Positions 14,011 through 20,783 of a DNA stretch of 26,101 bases are shown one piece after another. Numbering within the stretch: the stretch's first letter is position 1; the number at the start of each line of letters is the position of its first letter. The notes beneath the pieces are model-generated. The model saw only the letters and a list, made by a program, of their open reading frames with translations. It was not told where the DNA came from and made no database searches. Both the position numbers and the translations under genes were made by a program. Location: IMG/VR virus record IMGVR_UViG_3300033142_001675, positions 1-26,101 of that record, one strand, 5' to 3'. Origin of the DNA: a virus.

Positions 14011-14634
14011 CTACGTCTCGTAGGTGGACTCGACGTTGCGGTCGAGCCGGTCCTTGGTCCGCTGGTGCAGGTAGACCAGCGCCAGCTTGACCGAGTCGAG
14101 TGCGCGCTGGTTATGCTTGCACGCGAACTTCCCAGCCTGGAACCCGCTCAGCCTGTCGGCACAGATCGCGAGCAGCACCTCCATCGTCAGACCGTTGGTC
14201 CCGATCGTGGGGTCGGTGGGGAGCCCGTGCTGGAACTTGATGAGGTGCTGCTGCACCGGGTCACCGAAGCGAGCCGCGTATTCGTGCGGTGCTCCACCGT
14301 CGCCCGGAGGTCCGGCGAGCACGCCGATCTTCTCCGCGCTCCCGAGCGCAGTGTAGATGTTCGGGTCGAGCACCTTCACACCCTTGGGCAGTTTGCCGAG
14401 TGCCTTCTCCACCTTCCCCTTGAGCGCGCCGAGGAGGTCGAGGCTGAGGTCAGCGCGCTCGGTCTGCTGCAACGTCTGCGGCGGAGGCACCTCGGTCTTC
14501 TCCTTCTCGTCGAGGACGTCCCGCTGCTCCAGCAGGGTGGGCTCGGTCGTGGGGTCGGGCTTCGTCACAACGAGCGGGTCGTGGGTCTTGGGGTTCTCGG
14601 GCAGTGGGCCCGGCACAGTTTCTTCGGGGTTCAT
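14011..14634 (-). CDS. Putative Acb2/Tad1-like cyclic-nucleotide sponge with N-terminal extension
   Basis: 207 aa from ATG 14634, with GAGAG upstream. Residues about 131-207 resemble the small phage family now linked to the Acb2/Tad1 hairpin domain. They show FQHG, GTNGLT, then DRLSGFQAGKFAC, a long helical hairpin with N..AL....AL.YLHQRTKDR, and a R.VEST end. Acb2 and Tad1 bind cyclic oligonucleotide or gcADPR signals and so blunt CBASS, Thoeris or related immunity. Here the match is by pattern memory only, and ligand binding is inference. Residues 1-130 are Pro/Glu/Thr-rich and unrecognised, making the protein about twice the length of typical Acb2. It starts 8 bases after the 97-aa gene and ends 1 base before the polymerase ATG. 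A longer upstream reading is Arg-rich and overlaps two genes, so it was rejected. Confidence 0.6.
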   Translation of the reverse strand: MNPEETVPGPLPENPKTHDPLVVTKPDPTTEPTLLEQRDVLDEKEKTEVPPPQTLQQTERADLSLDLLGALKGKVEKALGKLPKGVKVLDPNIYTALGSAEKIGVLAGPPGDGGAPHEYAARFGDPVQQHLIKFQHGLPTDPTIGTNGLTMEVLLAICADRLSGFQAGKFACKHNQRALDSVKLALVYLHQRTKDRLDRNVESTYET

Positions 14635-14642
14635 GGTTCTCT

Positions 14643-14936
14643 CTAGTTCAGGGTGATGAGTGAGGAGCCTGGGGCGTCCGGGTCTTCCTCGGCAGCTTCC
14701 AGCAGTCTCGTCGCGACCGCGTTGGTGGCCAACATGACGCACCACTTGCGGTCGAGACTTTCCTTGTTGATGCAGCGCACGGTGAGCACGCGACCGCGCA
14801 ACTCCGCGTTCGACAACGCGGATGCGAACTCGGCGAAGTTGGTGTGCACCGCGGTGACGAACGCGTCCATCACGTCCTCCGGCCCCGGCTGCTCTTCCTC
14901 TTCGTCGAAGGGATTCCTGTCGCGTGTCCCAGCCAC
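14643..14936 (-). CDS. Hypothetical protein, 97 aa
   Basis: Not recognised. The N-terminus is strongly acidic (NPFDEEEEQPGPEDVMDAF), followed by a compact alpha/beta-like segment (RGRVLTVRCINKESLDRKW). It starts with GTG that shares one base with the TAG of the DUF2815 gene (TAGTG), so it is translationally coupled to the ssDNA-binding protein. Its position between the ssDNA-binding protein and the putative sponge suggests a replication or accessory role, but no motif supports a specific one. Confidence 0.65.
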   Translation of the reverse strand: MAGTRDRNPFDEEEEQPGPEDVMDAFVTAVHTNFAEFASALSNAELRGRVLTVRCINKESLDRKWCVMLATNAVATRLLEAAEEDPDAPGSSLITLN

Positions 14937-15511
14937 TACTCGAACATCGCGTTGGGGTCTTCGTCGACTTCGGCGTCGGCGTCGAGGTCGGCGACGTCCA
15001 TCTCCAGCGGGTCGAAGACCTCACCGGTGACGACGCGTCCGTCGAGGCGCTCGCCCTCGCGCACGATCTGGATCGCGTTGAGGCCGAAGCTCACGCCCTT
15101 GGTCTTGGTCTTCGGGTAGAACCACGCGAACGCGTTGATGTGTGCGCGCACCCACAGCCCTGGGTAGCACCGATCAGGATCGGTGACCGGGGTCTTGGTC
15201 TGGTCGACCACCGCGGGGCGCGTGGTCCCGTGCATCGCGAGGAAGTGCCAGTCCTCGTCGTAGCCGGCGAAGTCCTTCTCGTCGGCGTCCTTGATCGGGT
15301 TCTTGACCTTGATCACCTTCTCCCACTTCTCGATCATCGCCGCCTTCATGGCAGCAACGAACGGGGCGAAGTCGGTGTCCGGCGGGAACAGCAGAGTGCA
15401 CTGGAACTCGTCGCCCTTGTCGAAGTAGGGCTTGGGCTCGAAGAGCACGGGGAAGGAGAGCCGGCACTCCGGCGTGATGATGTGACTCGCGGTCAGCTTT
15501 ACGTTGCTCAT
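14936..15511 (-). CDS. DUF2815 single-stranded DNA-binding protein
   Basis: 191 aa. The pattern of DUF2815 is clear: an opening beta region (LSFPVLFEPK, F.CTLLFPPD), a central Lys-rich helix, then a segment with DRCYPGLWVRAHINAFAWF and VSFGLNAIQIVREGERLDGR. The last about 20 residues are acidic (DVADLDADAEVDEDP) and end in an aromatic residue. That is the hallmark of phage gp2.5-like ssDNA-binding proteins that use the tail to contact polymerase and helicase. The family occurs in phage/prophage modules with family A polymerase, DUF2800 and SNF2 helicase, exactly as here. It lies downstream of an unusual 124-bp structured leader with no obvious ribosome site. Confidence 0.88.
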   Translation of the reverse strand: MSNVKLTASHIITPECRLSFPVLFEPKPYFDKGDEFQCTLLFPPDTDFAPFVAAMKAAMIEKWEKVIKVKNPIKDADEKDFAGYDEDWHFLAMHGTTRPAVVDQTKTPVTDPDRCYPGLWVRAHINAFAWFYPKTKTKGVSFGLNAIQIVREGERLDGRVVTGEVFDPLEMDVADLDADAEVDEDPNAMFE

Positions 15512-15635
15512 GATTCTGAGGGTTCAGGGTTCAGGGTTCAGGGTTGAAGACCCGGCTCGGGTTTGCCGCTAGGGCTTGGTGTCGGTCAGAAGATGGAGGG
15601 AAAGAGCACCCCAAGCCGGGTCAGGAAACACGTGT
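15512..15635 (-). promoter_or_regulatory. Structured leader with two mutually exclusive hairpins upstream of the ssDNA-binding protein gene
   Basis: In the - strand transcript, the 5' arm (15622 down to 15611) can pair with either of two later segments. One is CCAAGCC at 15579-15573 (7 bp); the other is AGCCGGGTC at 15557-15549 (9 bp). Both use overlapping bases of the same arm, so the two folds exclude each other. A heptamer repeat follows, then the ATG at 15511. No clear Shine-Dalgarno or promoter is seen. This could be an attenuator-like or translational control of the ssDNA-binding protein, or a processing site. No U-tract follows either fold. Confidence 0.4.
15519..15545. repeat. Tandem heptamer AGGGTTC, about four copies
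   Basis: Three perfect AGGGTTC units and a fourth ending in G lie directly upstream of the ssDNA-binding protein start (GAACCCT on the coding strand). It may be a slippage-prone spacer that changes the distance to the start codon, or a protein-binding iteron. It is the only tandem short repeat I noticed in the intergenic DNA. Confidence 0.8.
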
Positions 15636-15872
15636 CTACAGATCGTCTTCGTCCTCGTCAAGCAGGGTGTGTGCAACCGGCTCGTGACCAGGACTGGGTG
15701 TCGGGTTGAGGGAGCAGTCGTCGCAGACGAAGGACTTGCACCCGTAGCAGTAGTTGTCGTCGGTCATGCCCTTCGCGCGGCAGATGCGGCACAGCTTGAG
15801 GTCACGCGATGCGATCGCCCAGGCGATCTCGAAGCGCGCGTCCTCGCTGTCTGCGCTACGACGGGAGGACAT
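15636..15872 (-). CDS. Small zinc-finger protein, 78 aa
   Basis: Three CxxC pairs (CRIC, CYGC, CDDC) with spacers of ten and four residues, followed by GHEPVAH, form a probable two-zinc treble-clef or RING/FYVE-like fold. Small phage proteins with YCYGC..FVCDDC are familiar from many genomes; their role is not established. The C-terminus is acidic (LLDEDEDDL). The ATG at 15872 (MSSRRSADSED) was chosen; it overlaps the nuclease stop by 17 bases. A longer start at 15893 is possible. Its TAG falls inside GTAGAC, a single half of the hexamer element. Confidence 0.75.
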   Translation of the reverse strand: MSSRRSADSEDARFEIAWAIASRDLKLCRICRAKGMTDDNYCYGCKSFVCDDCSLNPTPSPGHEPVAHTLLDEDEDDL

Positions 15873-17025
15873 CGAAGATCTCCCCGCCGGCAATCGCCGG
15901 GCGTTTGTCGGCGTCGCGCACGAGCGCGTGGCCAGTCACCGGGCGCTCGGTCAACGGGTTGACCGTGGCCTTGCCGCCCTTGCCGAAAGCCTTCTCGACC
16001 TTCGCGGGCGAGAGCAGCTTCTTCTCGAACGGGTCGAGCCCGTGGTTCGCGAGGATCTTCTCGACCAGGGCCGGGTCCTTCCAGCGACGGTTGCCGATCT
16101 TGGCGACGAGCTTGTGCCCGGGGATCTTCTCGCCGGCACGGGCGCGGTCGAACGCGCTGTCGCGGACAGCCTTCAGCCACAGCTCGACGATCTCGGCGTT
16201 CGCGATCGCGAACGCGAGCTGCTTGGGCGTGAGGCCCTTCGGCACCGGCGGCACGATCAGCTCCTTCGTCGGGTTCACCTCGGTGAAGACGTCGTTCGCT
16301 GACGCGAGCGCGACCTTGCTCAGCTCGGGGCAGGTTGCCTTGCCGTCGCAGAACTGGCAGTGGTCGCCTGGGTGGAAGTGCGGGTCGCCACCGTCGATCT
16401 CGTTGATCACGGGGCGGACCTCGTTCTCCCACCAGTTGTCGAGGAACTCCACCGTGACCGGGTGGGTCCGATGCGCTTCGCCATCGCTGTCGAGGCGGCG
16501 CGGCTGGTTGATGTGCAGGTTGACGGTCTTGACGCCATACTCCGCTACCTTCTCAGGGAACGTGTTCAGCGCGGCGAGCCCGTAGATCTCCTCCTGCTCG
16601 TTGTCCTCGGGCATCACGAGGATGCCCTGGCCGAACTTCAGGTCGATGACGTCGAGCACGCCCGGCGACCAGATGAGCGCGTCGCTCGTGCCCCAGAGTT
16701 CGGGCGTGAGGATCACGCGCTGCTCGACCTGGAGTTCGCCGTCGATGGAGAGCATGTGCATCGTGCGCACCGCGGACACGTAGGTCTGGATGTGCTTGGC
16801 CATGTCTGCGTCGACCGTGAACTCGCCGTCGGTTTCACCGATGCACTCGGTCGCGTGGTCGATGTCTTGCAGCAGGATGTTCGCTGCGATCGCGTGCGCG
16901 AACGTGCCCTCCCGGGCATGGACGCTGTCGCGGTCTGGAGCCGCCGCGCAAAGCGCGACGGACCCAGGGCACTGCATCCAGCGGTGCGCCGCGCTCGGCG
17001 CCAGTTTTGCGTGGCCTTCGCTCAT
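15856..17025 (-). CDS. DUF2800 RecB/Cas4-like Fe-S nuclease
   Basis: 389 aa of the PD-(D/E)xK superfamily. Visible are the early Cys (C19 in RWMQCPGS), a His in motif I (H44), and GTSD (D115). The catalytic D128-x-K130 (DVIDLKFGQG) and a QxxxY-type motif (Q144..Y148) follow. A later C223-x2-C226-x5-C232 cluster, with C19, would bind a 4Fe-4S cluster as in Cas4 and AddB. DUF2800 proteins occur in phage replication/recombination modules with DUF2815 and family A polymerase. A role in processing DNA ends or recombination is likely. The start shares one base with the upstream stop (TGATG). Confidence 0.9.
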   Translation of the reverse strand: MSEGHAKLAPSAAHRWMQCPGSVALCAAAPDRDSVHAREGTFAHAIAANILLQDIDHATECIGETDGEFTVDADMAKHIQTYVSAVRTMHMLSIDGELQVEQRVILTPELWGTSDALIWSPGVLDVIDLKFGQGILVMPEDNEQEEIYGLAALNTFPEKVAEYGVKTVNLHINQPRRLDSDGEAHRTHPVTVEFLDNWWENEVRPVINEIDGGDPHFHPGDHCQFCDGKATCPELSKVALASANDVFTEVNPTKELIVPPVPKGLTPKQLAFAIANAEIVELWLKAVRDSAFDRARAGEKIPGHKLVAKIGNRRWKDPALVEKILANHGLDPFEKKLLSPAKVEKAFGKGGKATVNPLTERPVTGHALVRDADKRPAIAGGEIFDVLPS

Positions 17026-17297
17026 CAGAGTTCCCTGGCTGGCATCTGCATCACGATGCTGCGCAGCTCATTGCAGAGGCTGCCGAGGAGTTCGGGAATC
17101 GTGCTGCCGCTGCCTTCTTCGATCTCCCGTTGGCGTGCCATATCGCGAACCACATCGAGGGACTCGGTGACGTCGATGATCTCCTCGGCGAAGTGGATAC
17201 GTGTGCCGTCGTCGATCTTCTCCGCCTTGAGGGCGTTGTCCCAGTTGACCAAGACCGTTTCGTCGCCGGGCGTAGTGAGGTCGAGAGTGTTGCTCAC
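17025..17297 (-). CDS. Hypothetical protein, 90 aa
   Basis: Not recognised. It is acidic and helical, with a beta-like opening (TVLVNWDNALKAEKIDDGTR) and a C-terminal helix (LLGSLCNELRSIVMQM). The GTG start overlaps the stop of the preceding short frame as GTGA. The stop overlaps the DUF2800 start as TGATG, so expression is linked to the nuclease. Confidence 0.65.
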   Translation of the reverse strand: MSNTLDLTTPGDETVLVNWDNALKAEKIDDGTRIHFAEEIIDVTESLDVVRDMARQREIEEGSGSTIPELLGSLCNELRSIVMQMPAREL

Positions 17298-17461
17298 GAC
17301 GCGACTTCCCGCGCCTTCGCGAGTGCGGCCAGGAACTTGGGGTAGCTCGCCTCGGGCAGGTCGGAGAGCTTGGCGATCTTGAACTTCTTGAAGATCTTCC
17401 GGGTCGGGGTGTCGCCGACGGCGTCGAGGGTCTCGCGCAGTCCGGTGCGCAGGTCGTCCAT
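17294..17461 (-). CDS. Short phage domain downstream of an in-frame amber; 55 aa from ATG 17461
   Basis: The frame gives MDDLRTGLRETLDAVGDTP, then KIFKKFKIAKLSDLPEASYP and KFLAALAKAREVAS. It resembles a short C-terminal module seen in many phage proteins (DDLR..L...., FG..KLSDLPE..Y..FL..L). The same frame is open back to 17524 without another ATG or GTG. Immediately before that lies the TAG that ends the upstream gene, also in this frame. The stop overlaps the next gene as GTGA, which suggests it is translated. It is either a separate gene starting at 17461 or the second half of one 136-aa gene cut by the amber. Confidence 0.6.
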   Translation of the reverse strand: MDDLRTGLRETLDAVGDTPTRKIFKKFKIAKLSDLPEASYPKFLAALAKAREVAS

Positions 17462-17524
17462 CGTGGCCTCGGCCTCGGTCTCGGTGGCGTCGTCGAGGAA
17501 GTCCTCGACGGGCGTGGCCGCTGC

Positions 17525-17704
17525 CTACGTGGCCGCCTTCTTGGTGGCGCGGCGTGCCGGCGGCTTGGCGGCGGCGGGCGCGGCAGGCGGCGCGGCGGGC
17601 TCTGTCGTGAGGCTCGCGGGCGTGAGCCCGGCGAGAAGGACAAGCGCCTTGGCGGCGACGTCTGCGGGGGCGGTGAACGAGACTGTGATCTGTGGGATGG
17701 TCAT
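17525..17704 (-). CDS. Ala/Pro-rich small protein ending at an in-frame amber, 59 aa
   Basis: It starts at ATG 17704 (MTIPQITVSFTAPADVAAKA). The N-terminal half is beta/alpha-like, followed by a low-complexity linker (PAAPPAAPAAAKPPARR, ATKKAAT) that stops at TAG 17527-17525. Downstream of the TAG the same frame continues the linker (AAATPVEDFLDDATETEAEA) into a conserved-looking domain. A single C-to-T change of CAG to TAG would explain the break. A TTG in the promoter could extend the N-terminus, but the -35 role explains that better. Function unknown. Confidence 0.6.
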   Translation of the reverse strand: MTIPQITVSFTAPADVAAKALVLLAGLTPASLTTEPAAPPAAPAAAKPPARRATKKAAT

Positions 17705-17715
17705 TGGAGAGTCAG

Positions 17716-17744
17716 GTTGTAGAGGTTGGTAGACGGGTGTCAAC
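17716..17744 (-). promoter_or_regulatory. Promoter and paired-hexamer element for the nuclease operon
   Basis: On the - strand, TTGACA (17743-17738), 16 bp, then TACAAC (17721-17716), 11 bases before ATG 17704. Expected transcription would start about 4-5 bases before the ATG, so the mRNA may be leaderless. The paired element is GTCAAC 17739-17744 and GTAGAC 17729-17734, start to start 10 bp, with the second half inverted compared with other copies. The TGA of the upstream gene is part of the -35 box. Confidence 0.5.
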
Positions 17745-18213
17745 GGGTAGCGTGAACGAGTTTCACCTCGCGCAAGGGGATCGCCGCCCAGCCAGACTTG
17801 GGCTCAGGCATGGCCGCGGCGAACGCTTTGAGAATCCACCAGCACCCCTTGATTGTGGTGCGGCGGCGGAGCGGGAGCATCTGGCAGACTACGAACAGGT
17901 CCTCGTTGCCCGCGGCGTTGATGACGTTGATGCCCTTGGGCACAAGGACCTTGACCTTCCCCTTCGGGACGTTGATCGGCTTCAGGTGTGCGAGCTTGAC
18001 ACGCGGGCCCTTGATCAGGCGGCGCAGCTCGGGGTCCAGCCCCTCGGTGATTGCATCGATGGTGTCGAAGAGCACCGCGGGATCTGGTCGCAGGGGGAAC
18101 GGCTTTCGTTGAGTCATGATGGGTTCCACTTCGTTGAGGTAGTCACGAACGGCGCACGCGAGCACGCCGAAGTTGCGGCCCCGGAGGGCCGCGATGCGTT
18201 GGGCGTTAGTCAT
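17740..18213 (-). CDS. Hypothetical protein, 157 aa
   Basis: Not recognised. It has an N-terminal helical part (MTNAQRIAALRGRNFGVLAC) and a middle with PDPAVLFDTIDAITEGLDPE. A Lys/Val beta-rich region follows (INVPKGKVKVLVPKGINVIN) and a Trp-containing end (GCWWILKAFAAAMPEP). The ATG at 18213 overlaps the upstream stop as ATGACTAA. A second ATG at about 18118 could give a shorter form. The TGA stop is embedded in the next promoter's TTGACA. Confidence 0.65.
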   Translation of the reverse strand: MTNAQRIAALRGRNFGVLACAVRDYLNEVEPIMTQRKPFPLRPDPAVLFDTIDAITEGLDPELRRLIKGPRVKLAHLKPINVPKGKVKVLVPKGINVINAAGNEDLFVVCQMLPLRRRTTIKGCWWILKAFAAAMPEPKSGWAAIPLREVKLVHATR

Positions 18214-19366
18214 GGTGGACGCGGCCCGGGTTGTCGCGGCGCCACTGCGCGTGGCCTGAGTTCTGCTGCCGCGCACGGTCGCAGTCGACGCACCGCTTGT
18301 CCACCACCGGGGTCCCGTGGATGCCGCACGTCGTCGGCTTGACGGGCGCGGTGTCGATCCCGTCGGCGGCGTCGCGCTCGGCGCGCACGCTCTTGATCAC
18401 ATACTGCGTGCAGGCGTTGTTGGGGTCGCCGTTGACCAGCTCGGTCTCGTAGATCTCCAGGTCATCGAGCCCGACGATGGCGGCGAGCACGGACTCGCGC
18501 AAGGCAACGGGGTAGCTCCCCAGCACGCATTCGAGGATGCCGAAGTCGTGGCCGTTGCCGCTCGACTCAGCGTGCAGCCGCTCGCGCAGCTTGACCGTGT
18601 CGATGAGGTGGCCACCAACATCGACCGACGCGTGCGCCTGCTCGACCTTGCCCGCGGCCTCGACCTCGGGGTCGATGTCCCCCCAGGGGAGGCCGAACTT
18701 GCCGGCGCAGATCGGACCGTAGCCGACCGAGCGCGACTCCTTGGTCGAGAGGTCGCGGTTGCAGAAGCAGCAGACGCCGGTGGCGACGCCGTGCTGCGAC
18801 GCGACCTTCTGCGGGTCGGCGGCCAGCTCGCGCAGCGCGGCGAGCACCTCGACGGTGCAGGCGCGGGCGGCGGTGAAGCTGCCGTTCGGGGTGATGTAGC
18901 CGAACCACTTGTTCTCGCCGTAGGGCTTGCCGTCGGTCACGTTGACCGAGCCGGGGTTGCGGGCCTTCGACCCGGCGAGGGTCAGCGCGACCTTGACGCC
19001 GTGCGAGACGACGACGATCTTCGGGTTGCGCTTCTGCGCCCCGGCAGCCCGGGTCAGCAGCTCGACGATCGGCGCGAGGTTGACGTCGGACAGGCTGTGG
19101 TCCTGCTTCGGCGCGGCGGGCTTGCTGCCGTCGGTCGCCAGCTTGTGGATCCAGGCGGCCTGCTTCGGCGAGAGCTTGCGATCCTTCGCGGCGACCAGCA
19201 GGTCCCCGGCGAACTCGCTGCCCTTGCCGCCGGACTTGACGATCGCGACCTGCTGGTCCTTCAGCGCGTGCCACGCCACAGCTAGGGTCTCGAACTTGGA
19301 GGTGAAGGTGATGTCCTGGCCGCGCGCGGTGACGGTGAAGGACGGGAAGGTTTCGTTGGTTGCCAT
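18206..19366 (-). CDS. DUF6011-like zinc-binding phage protein, 386 aa
   Basis: An N-terminal beta-rich part (FPSFTVTARGQDITFTSKFE) is followed by LSPKQAAWIHKLA, a stretch common in phage proteins. The central domain contains C199, C200 and C202 followed by SVGYGPICAGKFG. This is the DUF6011 zinc-ribbon signature (CxxC..L....S...G.GP.C). A second Cys group, CGIHGTPVVDKRCVDC, lies at about 347-362. The role is unknown; a nucleic-acid or protein-binding role is inferred from the zinc sites. I prefer ATG 19366 (MATNETF); ATG 19375 is possible. A reading from TTG 19402 would translate the promoter. Confidence 0.75.
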   Translation of the reverse strand: MATNETFPSFTVTARGQDITFTSKFETLAVAWHALKDQQVAIVKSGGKGSEFAGDLLVAAKDRKLSPKQAAWIHKLATDGSKPAAPKQDHSLSDVNLAPIVELLTRAAGAQKRNPKIVVVSHGVKVALTLAGSKARNPGSVNVTDGKPYGENKWFGYITPNGSFTAARACTVEVLAALRELAADPQKVASQHGVATGVCCFCNRDLSTKESRSVGYGPICAGKFGLPWGDIDPEVEAAGKVEQAHASVDVGGHLIDTVKLRERLHAESSGNGHDFGILECVLGSYPVALRESVLAAIVGLDDLEIYETELVNGDPNNACTQYVIKSVRAERDAADGIDTAPVKPTTCGIHGTPVVDKRCVDCDRARQQNSGHAQWRRDNPGRVHHD

Positions 19367-19373
19367 GCGGACC

Positions 19374-19403
19374 ATGAAAGGGCTTTCGTCTACTGGTGTC
19401 AAC
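19374..19403 (-). promoter_or_regulatory. Promoter and paired-hexamer element for the DUF6011-like gene
   Basis: On the - strand, TTGACA (19402-19397), 17 bp, then a weak TTTCAT (19379-19374), 7 bases before ATG 19366. A transcript would begin at or next to the ATG. The paired element GTCTAC 19388-19393 and GTCAAC 19398-19403 is a direct repeat at 10 bp. The TAG of the upstream gene (19405-19403) touches the element. Confidence 0.5.
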
Positions 19404-19609
19404 TAGCTGAAGCTGGATTTCTGAACTTTTCCTGATCGGACCAACCGGGCCACCGCGTTCTTCACCGCGCGATGGTCGCTGGGGGTCCCTGGCAGCAGCA
19501 CCAGGGGGCCGCCGCCCGGGGGGTAGCACTTGATGTGGCCGCGGCGGGTGGGCACCACGCGCCACCCTGCGGCCACCAGGACCCGGAGGATCTTGTTGAT
19601 GCAGTCCAC
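19403..19609 (-). CDS. HicA-like small protein, 68 aa
   Basis: The pattern ILRVLVAAGWRVVPTRRGHI, then YPPGGGPLVLLPGTPSDHRA and VKNAVARLVRSG matches the HicA/YcfA dsRBD-like fold, with the probable catalytic His in RRGHIK. HicA proteins are ribosome-linked mRNA interferases when paired with HicB. No HicB-like gene is next to it, so a toxin-antitoxin role is doubtful here. The GTG start shares one base with the upstream TAG (TAGTG). A longer upstream reading overlaps the metalloprotease gene and is Arg-rich. Confidence 0.7.
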   Translation of the reverse strand: MDCINKILRVLVAAGWRVVPTRRGHIKCYPPGGGPLVLLPGTPSDHRAVKNAVARLVRSGKVQKSSFS

Positions 19610-20022
19610 TAGAGAATCCCCTGGTCGCGCATCGCGCGCCGCAGTGCGACCGCGGCCAGCTCGCCGAACCACTGGCGCACGAGGGTCAGGTAGGTAGCAC
19701 AGTATCGTCGATCGTGGTGCGCCCCAGCAGGCGCGCAGAGATGGGCCACCTCGTGCAGCAGCAGCCCCTGGCTCACCGGGCCAGGGGGCAGGTCGATGTG
19801 CCCCTCAGCGACGCGTGCGAGCGCGCACGAGGTCATCTGCGGTGCGCCCCTGGTCACGGTGATGTAGATGTTCGGCAGCTTGCACCGGGCGCGCAGCGAC
19901 GAGAACGTGTAGTCGTGCGTGACGTGGTCAACCCAGAGCTGCGGGTTGGGGACCAGCTCGCCGAACACGTGGCACTGCGGCCACGCGATGTTCTCGGCCC
20001 GGTAGAGTGGACAGTCGTTCAT
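19609..20022 (-). CDS. Small zincin metallopeptidase, 137 aa
   Basis: It contains LLLHEVAHLCAPAGAHHDRR followed by YCATYLTLVRQWFGE. This is a HExxH zinc motif with a further His eight to nine residues on, as in compact phage and actinobacterial metallopeptidases annotated only as putative. Several Cys residues lie in the N-terminal half (MNDCPLYRAENIAWPQC). It may cleave a host or phage protein; the target is unknown. The start overlaps the DUF2786 stop as ATGA. No signal peptide is seen. Confidence 0.75.
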   Translation of the reverse strand: MNDCPLYRAENIAWPQCHVFGELVPNPQLWVDHVTHDYTFSSLRARCKLPNIYITVTRGAPQMTSCALARVAEGHIDLPPGPVSQGLLLHEVAHLCAPAGAHHDRRYCATYLTLVRQWFGELAAVALRRAMRDQGIL

Positions 20023-20783
20023 CGGACCGAGTTCCTTCCGAGGCTGACGCTGCCGCCGCGCGAGCCACCGGTGCCGTAGGCAGACTGGTTGCGCGAGCAG
20101 CGCGTCGCGCGACCCTTGCCCAGGCCGAGCTTCTTGGACTTCACCGAGAGGGCGCGCTCGTGGTGCACCTCGGACTCGCCGAGGACGATCAACGCCATCG
20201 GGCCGGAGGGCCGCTCGACCTCGATGGTCTCCTCGCTGCGCAGCCGGTCGGCCTTCTCCTTCTGCGCTCGCTTGAGCAGCGCGTGCGACCACCCGTCGGC
20301 GAACGATCGCCCGGTGAGGGTGCTCTGGGGCACGCCGCGCTCGCGGCAGTAGGTCTTGCGGTCGGCGCGCATCTTCGCCGCGGCCCAGACGAACAGCTCC
20401 TTGCACACGGCGACGTCGGTCGGCAGGCCGTAGGCGACCAGGACCTTCTTGCTGGTGAGCAGGCCCTTCGCGTTGGTGAAGCTGCGCCAGCTGTGGTAGA
20501 TGCCGCAGCCGCACGCAGCGGCGCACGCCATCCCGACCCAGCCATCCTGCCGGATCTTCCGGTCAACGATCGTCTCGGTGACCATGTCGTCGGCGTCGAC
20601 CCTGCCGGCGGCCCGGGCCTCGTCCTTGGCGAACGCCGCGACGTCGCGCTCGGTCACCCGGTGCGCGGCCATTAGCCGCTGCGCGATCGTGAGTGCGGTC
20701 TGCGCTTCCGCGGGCGTTGCGCCAGAGTCGGCGCTGGTGGTCAGCAGCTTGCGGACCTTACTGATGATGTCTGCGTTGGTCAC
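20019..20783 (-). CDS. DUF2786 protein, 254 aa
   Basis: The N-terminal ISKVRKLLTTSADSGATPAE, then AQTALTIAQRLMAAHRV, is the DUF2786 signature. A C-terminal part with GMACAAACGCGIYHSW, LVAYGLPTDVAVCKELFVWA and FADGWSHALLKRAQ looks like the domain that often follows it (DUF7168 type). The tail is basic (KSKKLGLGKGRATR, CSRNQSAYGTGG). Such proteins are frequent in phages and bacteria and have no proven role. The GTG at 20783 overlaps the previous stop as GTGA. Confidence 0.82.
   Translation of the reverse strand: MTNADIISKVRKLLTTSADSGATPAEAQTALTIAQRLMAAHRVTERDVAAFAKDEARAAGRVDADDMVTETIVDRKIRQDGWVGMACAAACGCGIYHSWRSFTNAKGLLTSKKVLVAYGLPTDVAVCKELFVWAAAKMRADRKTYCRERGVPQSTLTGRSFADGWSHALLKRAQKEKADRLRSEETIEVERPSGPMALIVLGESEVHHERALSVKSKKLGLGKGRATRCSRNQSAYGTGGSRGGSVSLGRNSVR

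Noticed and set aside
14011-15024. 337-codon version of the putative sponge gene
   Set aside because: The first 130 residues are Arg/Thr-rich and overlap two real genes out of frame. ATG 14634 with GAGAG upstream is the better start.
19367-19402. TTG start at 19402 (also TTG at 17743) extending genes through the TTGACACC box
   Set aside because: These codons are the -35 boxes of repeated promoter elements, and ATG starts follow at a constant distance.
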